A stretch of 64,000 bases of DNA, taken from NCBI RefSeq assembly GCF_024199945.1, contig NZ_JANADP010000001.1, positions 6,944,001-7,008,000 of the forward strand, in the 5' to 3' direction. The notes under the pieces were generated by a model, which saw only the letters and a program-made list of their open reading frames with translations, made no database searches and was not told the DNA's origin. Below, piece after piece: positions 15,825 to 24,829 of the stretch. Numbering within the stretch: position 1 is the first letter of the stretch; each line of letters begins with the position of its first letter. The position numbers and the translations under genes are program-made. The stretch is from Bradyrhizobium sp. CCGUVB4N. Its GTDB lineage: Bacteria > Pseudomonadota > Alphaproteobacteria > Rhizobiales > Xanthobacteraceae.

Positions 15825-18410
15825 CTACGCCGACCGCTTCACCGCGGCCGTACCTGCCGGCTTGACATCGAGCCGGCCAAGCATCGCCTTCGCCTGCTCC
15901 GCACAATGCTCGATCAGCCAGCGTTCGAACGCGACCGGAGCGAGCGCGGGGGCATAGAGGAAGCCTTGCACGACATCGCAGCCGAGCTCGGCCAGCATCT
16001 TGCGCTGGCCTTCGGTCTCGACGCCTTCCGCGACAACAGTCATACCGAGGCCCTGGCCGACGCGCACGACGGCGGTGGCGATCGCAAGCGCGCCCGCATC
16101 CTTCTCGATGTCGCGCATGAAACTGCGATCGATCTTGAGCTCGCGGATCGGCAGATGGGCGAGCCGGCTCAGGCTCGAATAGCCGGTGCCGAAATCATCC
16201 ACGGACAGACCGATGCCGAGCGCGCGGATCGCGTGCATCGTCTCCAGCGCGGTGGCGCCATCCTGCATGAAGGTGCCTTCGGTGATCTCCAGCATCAGGG
16301 CATCCGGCGGCAGCTTATATTCGGCGAGGATGTCCTCGAGCCGCGCGGCCAGCGTGACGTTGCGGAAATTGATCGGCGACAGGTTCACCGACACGCTCGG
16401 AATATTGAGCCCGGCGCGACGCCAGCTCGCCATCTGCCTGCAGGCCTCGCGCACCGACCACAGGCCGATCTGCTCGATCAGGCCGCACTCTTCCGCGAGC
16501 GGAATGAACTTTGCCGGCGAGACGTCGCCGAGCGCGGCATCGTGCCAGCGCGCCAGCGCCTCGACACCGTGGATGGCGCCGTCGCCACTGCGGATCTGCG
16601 GCTGATAGCTGAGGCTCAGCGCATTGTCGGCAATGGCACGGCGGAGTGCTGCGATCATCGCCAGCCGCTGCTCGGCCAATCCGTTCATTTCAGCACTGAA
16701 CATGCGGTGGGTCGACCGGCCCGCCTGCTTGGCCATGTACATGGCGGCATCGGCCTGCTGCATCAGCGTGTCGATGTCGGTGGCATGGTCGGGATAAAGG
16801 CTGATGCCGATGCTGGCCGACATCGGCATCAGCTTCGAGCCGAGCCGCAAGGGCGAGGCCAGCGCTTCGGTGATTCCGGCCGCGACGCGCTCGGCGCTCT
16901 CGGCGTTACGGTTCGGCAGCAGAACGACGAATTCGTCGCCACCGAGCCGGCCCAGCATGTCTTCTGGCCCGATCTGCTCACGCAGGCGCTGCGCCAGCCG
17001 GATCAAGAGCTCATCGCCTGCTGCGTGGCCGAGCGTGTCGTTGACGTCCTTGAAATGGTCGACGTCGAGGAAGGCAAGCGCGACATGACCGCCGGTCGGG
17101 CAGGCGTCGATCGCAGTGGTGATCAGGTGACGCAATTGCGCACGATTGGGCAGGCCGGTGAGGATGTCATGATAGGCAAGCCGCGCGATCTCGGCACGCG
17201 CTTCCTTGCGCTCGATCGCGAAAGCGCCGAGGTTGACGCAAGCGTCGACGATGCGCCGGTGCCAGTTGCTCGGCGCCCGCGGCTCACGGAAGTAGAACGC
17301 GAAGGTGGCGATGACGCGGCCGTCCTTGGCCTTGATCGGCGTCGACCAGCAGGCACGCAGGCCGATCTCGAGCGGCATGGCCTTGTAGGGCTGCCAGCGC
17401 GGATCGGTATCGAGATCGTCAGCCAACACCGGCTCGCCGTAAAACGCGGCGGTGCCGCACGAGCCGACGCCGGGGCCGATCGGAATGCCGTCCAGCGCGC
17501 GGGAATAATCGTCCGGCAGGCTCGGACCGCCGAGCGGATGGATCAATCCGGCGGAATCGACGTGGAGCAGCGAGCAGACGACGTCGGGCGCGATCTCCTC
17601 GACGCGGCGGCACAGCCGGTCGGCGATCTCTGTGATCGCGATTTCGTCGGCGAGCGCACTCATGATGAGCTGTTGCAGCGAGCGCAGCTGCCGGGACTCG
17701 GTGATGTCCTCGAGCAGCGCGAAGATGTGTTTGACGCGGCCCTTCTTGTCGCGGAAGGCGTCGATCCGGGCTGAGACCCAGATCTCCGCGCCGTCCTTGG
17801 TGTAGACCAGCGTCTCGACCTCGCCGCGCCGGCCGCCGCCGAGCAGCCGCTTGACGAGCTTCGCAATGGCGGCGCGATTGGTATGGCAGCCGGCGATCAG
17901 CTCGCCTGCACGCCGTCCCTCGGCTTCCTCGCTGGTGTAGCCGAACAGCGTCGTGAAGGACGAATTGACGTAGCGGATGTTCTGCTCGACGTCGGTGATG
18001 ATGACCGCGCGATTGGTCTGGTCGGAGACGGCATTGAGCAGCCCGATCCTGACGCGGCGCTCGGCGTCCGCAGTGACGTCGCGCGCGAACACGATGTGAT
18101 GGATTGCGCCGTCGATCGCCGCCGACGACAGCGCGATCGTCGCCTTGATCCGGCTGCCGTCGCGCCGCATCAGGCTGATCTCGTCGCGAAAATCCGCGAC
18201 CGGGTCGGCCTCGAGGCATTTGAGGGCGAGAATGGCGGCATCGCGGCCGAGCACGTCAGCGCGCGCAAGCTTCCAGATCCGCTCCGCGCCGGCGTTGAAA
18301 TGCGTGATGCGACGCGCAGCATCGACGATGACGATGCCGTCGTCGGCGCATTCGAGCGCCGCACGCAGCACGTCCGGCATTTCGGTCACGGGACAGTCGG
18401 AGGCAGACAT
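15825..18410 (-). CDS. PAS-PAS-GAF-GGDEF-EAL cyclic-di-GMP protein
   Basis: An 861-residue cytosolic sensor enzyme. Two PAS domains (about 14-110 and 125-240) and a GAF domain (about 250-400) precede a GGDEF domain (about 410-570; GGDEF at residues 490-494) and an EAL domain (about 590-850). The cyclase signature is intact (RLGGDEFVVLLPN). The EAL domain keeps its key motifs: EALARW, NLSPINF, LEITEG, DDFGTGYSSL, KIDRSF and AEGVE, so phosphodiesterase activity is plausible. The inhibitory RxxD site before GGDEF is absent (GPED instead). The ATG at 18410 is chosen; the frame opens six codons earlier. It probably tunes motility or biofilm state in response to a cytosolic signal. Confidence 0.92.
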   Translation of the reverse strand: MSASDCPVTEMPDVLRAALECADDGIVIVDAARRITHFNAGAERIWKLARADVLGRDAAILALKCLEADPVADFRDEISLMRRDGSRIKATIALSSAAIDGAIHHIVFARDVTADAERRVRIGLLNAVSDQTNRAVIITDVEQNIRYVNSSFTTLFGYTSEEAEGRRAGELIAGCHTNRAAIAKLVKRLLGGGRRGEVETLVYTKDGAEIWVSARIDAFRDKKGRVKHIFALLEDITESRQLRSLQQLIMSALADEIAITEIADRLCRRVEEIAPDVVCSLLHVDSAGLIHPLGGPSLPDDYSRALDGIPIGPGVGSCGTAAFYGEPVLADDLDTDPRWQPYKAMPLEIGLRACWSTPIKAKDGRVIATFAFYFREPRAPSNWHRRIVDACVNLGAFAIERKEARAEIARLAYHDILTGLPNRAQLRHLITTAIDACPTGGHVALAFLDVDHFKDVNDTLGHAAGDELLIRLAQRLREQIGPEDMLGRLGGDEFVVLLPNRNAESAERVAAGITEALASPLRLGSKLMPMSASIGISLYPDHATDIDTLMQQADAAMYMAKQAGRSTHRMFSAEMNGLAEQRLAMIAALRRAIADNALSLSYQPQIRSGDGAIHGVEALARWHDAALGDVSPAKFIPLAEECGLIEQIGLWSVREACRQMASWRRAGLNIPSVSVNLSPINFRNVTLAARLEDILAEYKLPPDALMLEITEGTFMQDGATALETMHAIRALGIGLSVDDFGTGYSSLSRLAHLPIRELKIDRSFMRDIEKDAGALAIATAVVRVGQGLGMTVVAEGVETEGQRKMLAELGCDVVQGFLYAPALAPVAFERWLIEHCAEQAKAMLGRLDVKPAGTAAVKRSA

Positions 18411-18567
18411 CGCTAGGCTCGGCAGCATCAGGACAATGCGGCAATCGGCCCCAAGCTAGCGCTCCGATGGTGTCCAAGACGTTTTTGCAACCGGCTCGCA
18501 CCCGGCCAAGCCGCGACATGCTTAACATTCCGCGAAAGAAGCGGAGGTAATCCGGTGCAGACGGAAC

Positions 18568-19875
18568 CTATTTTGTGGCCTGAAGCTTGTGCAGGCGCCC
18601 GGCCACGGCCCGCACCCTGCGCGGCGCGGCCTGCCAGATCGACAGTGCCGACAGGAGGCTGACGACGATGGCGATGGCAAAGGCGAGCGTGTAGTCGCCG
18701 ACGCGGTCATAGAGCAAGCCTGTCACCCACGGGCCAGCCGCGCCGCCCGCCAGCGCCGCGAGCATGATCATGCCGAAAATGCTGCCCTGGTGCCGGCCCT
18801 GGAAAATCTCGAACACCACCGCGCCCATGATCGAGGTGAGGCCGTAACCGAGCGCGCCTTGCGTGAACACCATCAGCCAGACCAGCCAGAACGAGGGTTG
18901 GAACTTCAGTGCCATCAGCGCTGCGAAGCAGATCGCAAAGCCGGCGCAGCTGATGGCCCACACCCATTCCCGCCCGATCCGGTCGGAGATATGGCCGAGG
19001 AAAATCTGGCCGGGGATACCGAGCAGGCTGACGGCGCCGAGCGCCCAGACTGCAACGCTCGGGCTGAAGCCGATGTCGAGCAGAAACTTGGTCTGGTGCA
19101 CTTGCACGGCGTACCAGATGTACAGGCCGCAGAAATAGCCGAGCGCGATCCACCAGAAACGAGCGGTCGCAACCGCGCGTCGCAGCGTCCAGTCAGTGGC
19201 AGCCCAGGCCGGATCGACGATGTTGGAGACCGGCTTTGCACCGCCCGCGGCCGGCGCCGCATCGCCGTCGGGCTGGAGGCCGATGTCTTCGGGGCGCTTG
19301 CGCAGGAGCAGATTGATCGGCGCCAGCACGATCAGGATCATCAGGCCCATCGCGGTGCAGGCGGTGCGCCAGCCGGTCTGCTCGATCAAATGCTGCACCC
19401 ATGGCAGCAGCGTCACCGAACCGATGCCGACGCCGGCGAAGGCAATGCCGATGGCGAAGCCCCGCTTGCGGATGAACCAGTTCGGCAAGAACAGCGACTG
19501 GCCGGAATAGCCGAGACACACCGAGCCGGCGCCGACCATGACGCCCAGCGTCATGTAGAGATGCCAGGGCTGGCTGGTGAGCGGCGCAAGCAGCAGCCCG
19601 CCGGCCATCAACAGCACGCCGAGCTCCATCACGGCGCGAGGTCCCGCGCGATCCATCAGCCGGCCGATCAGTGGGCTGGCAACCGCCGACGCGACAAAAC
19701 CGAAGGAGAAGGCGCCCGCGGTGACGCCGCGCTCCCAGCCGAATTCAGAGAGAATGGGCGGATAGAACAATGAAAAGGAGGTGCGCGCGTTGACCCCGAT
19801 CGCCATCGTGACAAAGGTCACCGCGACCACGACCCAGCCGTAGAAGAACGGAAGCCGCATTTTTGTTTTTTTCAT
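18568..19875 (-). CDS. MFS transporter (monocarboxylate/oxalate-formate type)
   Basis: A 435-residue, 12-helix carrier of the inner membrane. The N-terminus FFYGWVVVAVTFVTMAIGVN, followed by FSLFYPPILSEFGWERG, is characteristic of the MFS subgroup that includes oxalate/formate antiporters and monocarboxylate carriers. The loop between helices 2 and 3 reads PLIGRLMDRAGPRAVM, the MFS motif A region. The central cytosolic loop (about 195-225) is rich in Ala and Gly. The ATG at 19875 starts MKKTKMRLP; the frame opens eight codons earlier. It lies between the two cyclic-di-GMP genes on the same strand. The substrate is likely a small organic acid, but this is an inference. Confidence 0.85.
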   Translation of the reverse strand: MKKTKMRLPFFYGWVVVAVTFVTMAIGVNARTSFSLFYPPILSEFGWERGVTAGAFSFGFVASAVASPLIGRLMDRAGPRAVMELGVLLMAGGLLLAPLTSQPWHLYMTLGVMVGAGSVCLGYSGQSLFLPNWFIRKRGFAIGIAFAGVGIGSVTLLPWVQHLIEQTGWRTACTAMGLMILIVLAPINLLLRKRPEDIGLQPDGDAAPAAGGAKPVSNIVDPAWAATDWTLRRAVATARFWWIALGYFCGLYIWYAVQVHQTKFLLDIGFSPSVAVWALGAVSLLGIPGQIFLGHISDRIGREWVWAISCAGFAICFAALMALKFQPSFWLVWLMVFTQGALGYGLTSIMGAVVFEIFQGRHQGSIFGMIMLAALAGGAAGPWVTGLLYDRVGDYTLAFAIAIVVSLLSALSIWQAAPRRVRAVAGRLHKLQATK

Positions 19876-19951
19876 CCCTGGACGATCACTACCGATCATC
19901 CGGGACTGCCTGGGTCAAGCGATTTTCGCGAATGCCGCCTGGGCGGCCGGC

Positions 19952-22381
19952 TCAGGCAGCGTCGCGTTGCGAAGGCTGGGCGGGCGTCTCGAGCTCGATC
20001 TGGTCGACCGGCAGCGGGCGGCCGAACAGATAGCCTTGCGCAAAGTTGACGCCGAGCGCCCTCAGGCGTTCGAACTCATCGGCGGTCTCGACGCCCTCGG
20101 CGGTGACCGACATGTCGAGCCCGCGCGCCAACGTCACGATCGAGGAGATGATGGCGGAAGAGCGCGGCTGATGCGTGAGATTGCGGACGAACGACCGATC
20201 GATCTTGATCTTGTCGAACGGAAACGCGGTGAGATAGCTCAGCGAGGAATAACCGGTGCCGAAATCGTCGAGCGCAAGCTCGATGCCGATATGCTTCAGC
20301 CGTTCCATGAACGCATGGTTCTCGGTGCCGCGCTCGAGCAGGACGGATTCGGTGATCTCGATCTCGAGCCGTTGCGGCGACAGGCCGGAATCCCGCAAGG
20401 CCGCGCAGATGACGTCGAACAGGTCGGCTTCCTTGAACTGGATCGGCGACAAATTCACCGCGACCATCAGATCGGACGGCCAGTTTGCCGCGTCCGCGCA
20501 GGCGCGACGCAGCACGAATTCGCCGAGCGGCACGATCAGCCCGGTCTCCTCGGCGAGCGCGATGAACTGATCCGGCGGGATCAGGCCGCGGGCCGGATGC
20601 CGCCAGCGCACCAGCGCCTCGAACCCGCGTCGCGCGCCCGTGCTGGCATCCATGAACGGCTGGTAGTGCACCTCGAACTGACAGCGCGCGATGGCGTCGC
20701 GCAAATCGCCTTCCAGCGTGTTGCGCGCCTCGAGCTCGGCCGACATCGCCTCGTCGTAGATGGTGAAGCAGTTCCGGCCCGCCGATTTCGAGCGGTAGAG
20801 CGCAAGGTCGGCCTTCTTCAGCAGCTGCTCCTGGTCGCGGCCATGATCCGGCGCGATCGCGATGCCGATGCTGGTCCCGATCTCGACGCGATGTCCGGGC
20901 AACAGGAACGGCTCGGCCACGAGCTTGGCGATCCGCGCCGCCAGTTCGGTCGAGCAGGCGCGCTGGTCCTCGCAGTCTTCCTGGATGATGGCGAATTCGT
21001 CGCCGCCGAGCCGTGCTAGCACATCGGTGGCGCGCACCGCGGATTTCAGCCGCTGTGCCACCAGCCGCAGCAGCGCATCGCCGGCGCCATGACCGAGGGA
21101 ATCGTTGACGTTCTTGAAGCGATCGAGATCGAGCATCAGGATCGAGAAGGTCGGACCGCCGTTCTTCAGCTGGCCGTTGAGCTCGTCGAGCCGGGCGAGG
21201 AAGAAGGCGCGGTTCGGCAATCCGGTCAGGACGTCGGTCTGCGCAAGTTCGAGCACACGACGATTGGCCAACGACAGCCGCCGCGAGTTGCGGCTGGCGA
21301 GCATCAGATAGGTCGACAGCGACAGCGTCAGCAGCATGCCGACGATCAGCACGGCGCCCGCGCGGTCATACGTCGTCTCCAGCGAGCCGCCGGCGGTCGG
21401 AACCGCCCGCACCTGCCAATCGGTGTCCCCGATCTTGAGACCACCCGACCAATGGCGCCCCCGCGCAACATCGCGCATCGATTGCGGCGCGGCGGCTGCG
21501 GAAGCGTAATCGGGCAACATGCCTTCCAGGCTGACGATGCGCGCGCTGAACGGCTGATACACGTTCACGCTGACCGCGGGGCTCGCCCCGGTCCTGACGC
21601 GGATGGCCTGCATCAGCAGAGGCAGATCGAAAATGCCGACAACGAAGCCCGAGATGTTGCGACGGCGGTCGGCGACGGTGTCGCGCGAGGTGCCCTTGGC
21701 GTAAACGGGCACGACCACGAACACGTTCGGCAACTGCCCGGCATTATTCGTGGCAAAGAGCTCGGTGCGGATCGCCGCGATCTGGTCATTGTCGCGGGCA
21801 CGTTCGAGCGCCACCTTGCGATCCGGCACGCTCAGATAGTCGATGCCGTAGACACGCGATGTCTTCGACTGCGTCGAGTAGAAGATGGGGTAATATTCCT
21901 CGCCCTGCGGCGCGGTGACGAAGCCATTGCCTTCGAGCGACTTGATGCGATAGCTGGACACGCCCTCGGCGATGGCTGCGGCTTCGTACTCGGCACGCTC
22001 CTTGCGCGTGATCCGTGGCAGCCAGCCGATACGCAACAAGCCGGGATATCGTTCGAACAGCTTGCCGCTGAAGGTCTCGAACTCGCTGCGGGTGACGCCT
22101 TCGTTGGAGGATTCGAACAGGGTCCGCAGCGCCACCAGCCGGCTGATATATTCGTTCATGCCGTTCTGCATGACGATGGACTGCGTCTCGGCCGCGTTCT
22201 CGAACTCGATCTTGTTGACGCGGTCTTCCCATCGCGCCACCGCCGCGGCGCCCGCGATCGAGAACAGCAGGCCGACGGCCGCCGCGACCAGCGCAGGGCG
22301 ATGGAGGCCGAGCAGCGGCGCAATGCGCCACCGTCCAGTCACACGCCTTCGATCCTGATCATTCTGATCGCGACCGCCCAT
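19952..22381 (-). CDS. CHASE-GGDEF-EAL membrane cyclic-di-GMP protein
   Basis: An 809-residue inner-membrane sensor. Helix 1 is at about 29-50 and helix 2 at about 341-363; between them lies a periplasmic CHASE domain (about 75-270), seen in FERYPGLLRIGWLPRITRKE and in GEEYYPIFYST. The cytosolic part has GGDEF (459-463) with an inhibitory RATD site at 450-453, and EAL (588-590) with NLSPIQF, EITESV, DDFGTGYSSL, KIDRSF and AEGVE, so both halves look active. CHASE domains bind small extracellular ligands such as cytokinins or fatty acids. It is divergent from an orphan periplasmic binding protein 285 bases away. The ATG at 22379-22381 is used, giving a 28-residue cytosolic start. Confidence 0.93.
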   Translation of the reverse strand: MGGRDQNDQDRRRVTGRWRIAPLLGLHRPALVAAAVGLLFSIAGAAAVARWEDRVNKIEFENAAETQSIVMQNGMNEYISRLVALRTLFESSNEGVTRSEFETFSGKLFERYPGLLRIGWLPRITRKERAEYEAAAIAEGVSSYRIKSLEGNGFVTAPQGEEYYPIFYSTQSKTSRVYGIDYLSVPDRKVALERARDNDQIAAIRTELFATNNAGQLPNVFVVVPVYAKGTSRDTVADRRRNISGFVVGIFDLPLLMQAIRVRTGASPAVSVNVYQPFSARIVSLEGMLPDYASAAAAPQSMRDVARGRHWSGGLKIGDTDWQVRAVPTAGGSLETTYDRAGAVLIVGMLLTLSLSTYLMLASRNSRRLSLANRRVLELAQTDVLTGLPNRAFFLARLDELNGQLKNGGPTFSILMLDLDRFKNVNDSLGHGAGDALLRLVAQRLKSAVRATDVLARLGGDEFAIIQEDCEDQRACSTELAARIAKLVAEPFLLPGHRVEIGTSIGIAIAPDHGRDQEQLLKKADLALYRSKSAGRNCFTIYDEAMSAELEARNTLEGDLRDAIARCQFEVHYQPFMDASTGARRGFEALVRWRHPARGLIPPDQFIALAEETGLIVPLGEFVLRRACADAANWPSDLMVAVNLSPIQFKEADLFDVICAALRDSGLSPQRLEIEITESVLLERGTENHAFMERLKHIGIELALDDFGTGYSSLSYLTAFPFDKIKIDRSFVRNLTHQPRSSAIISSIVTLARGLDMSVTAEGVETADEFERLRALGVNFAQGYLFGRPLPVDQIELETPAQPSQRDAA

Positions 22382-22666
22382 CTTGATTCCGCACGTCCCC
22401 TCGGCGCAGCGGCCGAACTTAGGGTTGAGCCACCGTGGCGACTATCGGACAAGGATCGGGGTTAAGAACTGCACAATATTGGAACCAACCTGTCCCGCAT
22501 TGCGAGGTGTAGTTAACGATTGACCTGCGTGTTCCCGAAAATGTGGTCGCCAATTGCAGGATTGCCCCGGACTTCTACGGACCGCTCTCCCCGCGCCGGT
22601 TAGCGCCCTGTTCAGCCCAGGGACCTATCGTGGCGGCAACTTTTCCAGCATCCGGCGAGCCCTCTC

Positions 22667-23833
22667 ATGAAACGATCGCACGCAGCGACATGCATCGCGC
22701 TTGCCGCCGCGCTGCTGGCGGCGGCGACACTGACGGCAAAAGGCGACGAGGCCGGCGTCAGCGAGGACGCAATCCTGTTCGGCCAGGCCGCCGCGCTCGA
22801 GGGTCCCTCTTCCATGCTCGGCCAGCACATGCGCCACGGCATCGTCGCGGCGTTCACCGAGATCAATGCCAAGGGCGGCGTCCACGGCCGCAAGCTCCAG
22901 CTCATCAGCCGCGACGACGGCTACGATCCCGATCGTTCGGTGGTGCAGACTCTGCGTCTGATCGAAGACGACAAGGTGTTCGCGCTGATCGGCGCCGTCG
23001 GGACCGCGACCGCGATGGCAACCATCCCGATCACGAGCACGCGCGATGTGCCCTTCATCGGACCGGTGAGCGGTGCGGAACTCCTGCGCGACCTCGAACT
23101 GACGAATGTCGTGAACATTCGCCCGAGCTACGGCGCGGAGTCGGAGACGCTCATCAAGCATCTCATCGAGGATCGCCACTTCACCCGGATCGGCATCTTC
23201 TACCAGGACGACTCATTCGGCCATGACGGCCTTGCCGGCGTGAAGACTGCGCTTGCCAAGCGCGGTCTCGAGCTCGCCGCCGAAGGCACCTTCGAGCGCA
23301 ACACCCGTGCGGTCGGCGCGGCCTGGCGCACCATCAAGCGCGCCGAGCCCGAGGCGATCATCATGGTCGGCACTTACGGTCCGAGTGCCGAATTCATCAA
23401 GCTCGCACACCGCAGCGGCGTCTACCCGACCTTTGCCAGCATCTCCTTCGTCGGTGCCACCGCGCTCGCCAGGGAACTCGGCTCCGACGGCGAAGGCGTC
23501 GTGGTCGCGCAGGTCGTACCGTTTCCCTGGGATCGCTCGATCAAGCTCGTTGCCGACTACCAGGCTGCGCAGAAGGCGATCGATCCGACGCTGACGCCGG
23601 ATTTCGTCTCACTTGAAGGCTATCTCTCCGGCCGTCTCGCGGCGGCCGCACTCGAAAATCTCGGACCGAACCCGACACGTGCGGGGCTGCTGCGCACCAT
23701 CAACGACATCGGCCGCTTCGACATCAGCGGCAGTATCTTCACCGTCGGCTTTCGCGCCATCGAGACGCCGCCGAAGGTGTTCCTGACGGTGATCCAGAAG
23801 GACGGGACCTTCCGGGCGATCGATAGGCTGTAG
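22667..23833 (+). CDS. ABC transporter substrate-binding protein (Peripla_BP_6), orphan
   Basis: A 388-residue periplasmic binding protein. Residues 1-26 form a signal peptide (hydrophobic core ALAAALLAAATLT). The family start is EDAILFGQAAALEGPSSMLG, followed by INAKGGVHGRKLQLISRDDG, a clear LivJ-type hallmark. Unlike most transporter-associated members, no permease or ATPase gene is near. Proteins of this kind next to GGDEF/EAL or sensor kinase genes sometimes act as ligand receptors rather than in uptake; the divergent CHASE-GGDEF-EAL gene makes that possible here. Start codon ATG at 22667, no strong ribosome-binding site seen. The ligand is unknown. Confidence 0.9.
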   Translation: MKRSHAATCIALAAALLAAATLTAKGDEAGVSEDAILFGQAAALEGPSSMLGQHMRHGIVAAFTEINAKGGVHGRKLQLISRDDGYDPDRSVVQTLRLIEDDKVFALIGAVGTATAMATIPITSTRDVPFIGPVSGAELLRDLELTNVVNIRPSYGAESETLIKHLIEDRHFTRIGIFYQDDSFGHDGLAGVKTALAKRGLELAAEGTFERNTRAVGAAWRTIKRAEPEAIIMVGTYGPSAEFIKLAHRSGVYPTFASISFVGATALARELGSDGEGVVVAQVVPFPWDRSIKLVADYQAAQKAIDPTLTPDFVSLEGYLSGRLAAAALENLGPNPTRAGLLRTINDIGRFDISGSIFTVGFRAIETPPKVFLTVIQKDGTFRAIDRL

Positions 23834-23839
23834 GACCTT

Positions 23840-24817
23840 TTATGCCCGCCGGGTCCAGTGGTCGGCATTGACGGCACCTTGCGGGGCCTCGCCCTTGATG
23901 ATGGCGTCGACCTGCCGCACCGTTTCCAGCGACTGGTATTCGATCGCCTGCGGCGTCAGCCCGCCGACATGCGGCGTCGCGACGACGTTGGCGAATTTTG
24001 CCAGCTCCGGCGTCGGCATCTGGTCGGGCGCGCGGCCGACATCCATCGCAGCGCCCGCGATGCGGTTCTCCAGCAGCGCCTTCGCGAGCGCCGCCTCGTC
24101 GACGAGATTGCCGCGCGAGAGATTGATGAAGACGGCATGCTTCTGCATGCGCGCCAGCGCCGCCTCTCCGATCAGCTTCTCGGTCTGCTCGTTGGCGATT
24201 GCGAGGCAGACGACATAGTCGGACGCCGCCAGGAGTTCGTCGAGGCCGACCTGCCTGATCGCGCTGTCGCTGACATCAGCGAAGGGATCGGAGACCAGCA
24301 CCTCCATGCGCATCACCTTGGCGATCTCGGCGAGGTAACGACCGATGCTGCCATAACCGATGATGCCGATCTTGCTGCCGGCGAGCTGACGGCCCATCCG
24401 TGCCTCCGGCTTGCGGCCGGCATGGTAGTCGGCCGTGGCCCGCGACACGCCGCGCGACAGGTCGACCATGAAGCCGACCGCGAGCTCGGCGACCGCCTGC
24501 ACGAAGCCGGGACCGGCGCGGGTCACCAGCACGCCGGCCTGCGAGGCGGCATCGACGTCGACGTTGCGGATGTCGACGGCGCAGCGGACGAAGGCCCGCA
24601 AGCGTGGCAGCTGCGCAAAGATCTCGCCGCGGCCCTCGGTCATGCGATCGGCGACGATGATGTCGGCGTCCCCCGCTGCACTGACGAGGCCCGCGGAATC
24701 CAGCGCCCGATCCCCCTCGTGCAGGACCAATTCGGCAATGGCGCGCAGGCCGTTCAGGCTGCGATCTCCGTAATAATTGCGGCGCATCTCCGGCGTGTGG
24801 GCCAGCAGGACTTTCAC
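23840..24817 (-). CDS. D-2-hydroxyacid dehydrogenase-like protein
   Basis: A 325-residue NAD(P)-dependent protein of the 2-hydroxyacid dehydrogenase/PGDH family. The nucleotide-binding motif GYGSIG is at 154-159; Arg235 (NLSRGNLVDE) and His283 (TPHVGG) of the catalytic triad are present. The usual glutamate in the DVF-x-x-EP loop is not: the loop reads MDVGRAPDQMP, shorter and without the Glu. It may therefore have a changed mechanism, or use another acidic residue. It starts 12 bases after the fused TRAP permease gene on the same strand, so it probably acts on the solute imported by that transporter. The ATG at 24815-24817 has AGGAGT upstream. Confidence 0.85.
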   Translation of the reverse strand: MKVLLAHTPEMRRNYYGDRSLNGLRAIAELVLHEGDRALDSAGLVSAAGDADIIVADRMTEGRGEIFAQLPRLRAFVRCAVDIRNVDVDAASQAGVLVTRAGPGFVQAVAELAVGFMVDLSRGVSRATADYHAGRKPEARMGRQLAGSKIGIIGYGSIGRYLAEIAKVMRMEVLVSDPFADVSDSAIRQVGLDELLAASDYVVCLAIANEQTEKLIGEAALARMQKHAVFINLSRGNLVDEAALAKALLENRIAGAAMDVGRAPDQMPTPELAKFANVVATPHVGGLTPQAIEYQSLETVRQVDAIIKGEAPQGAVNADHWTRRA

Positions 24818-24829
24818 GACGACACTCCT

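Noticed and set aside
15759..17774. A 671-codon open frame opposite the PAS-GAF-GGDEF-EAL gene
   Set aside because: The minus-strand gene has complete domains and active-site motifs; the opposite frame is rich in Arg, His and Ala without any motif.
21089..22465. A 458-codon open frame opposite the CHASE region
   Set aside because: Composition is that of an antisense shadow; the CHASE-GGDEF-EAL frame explains the region.
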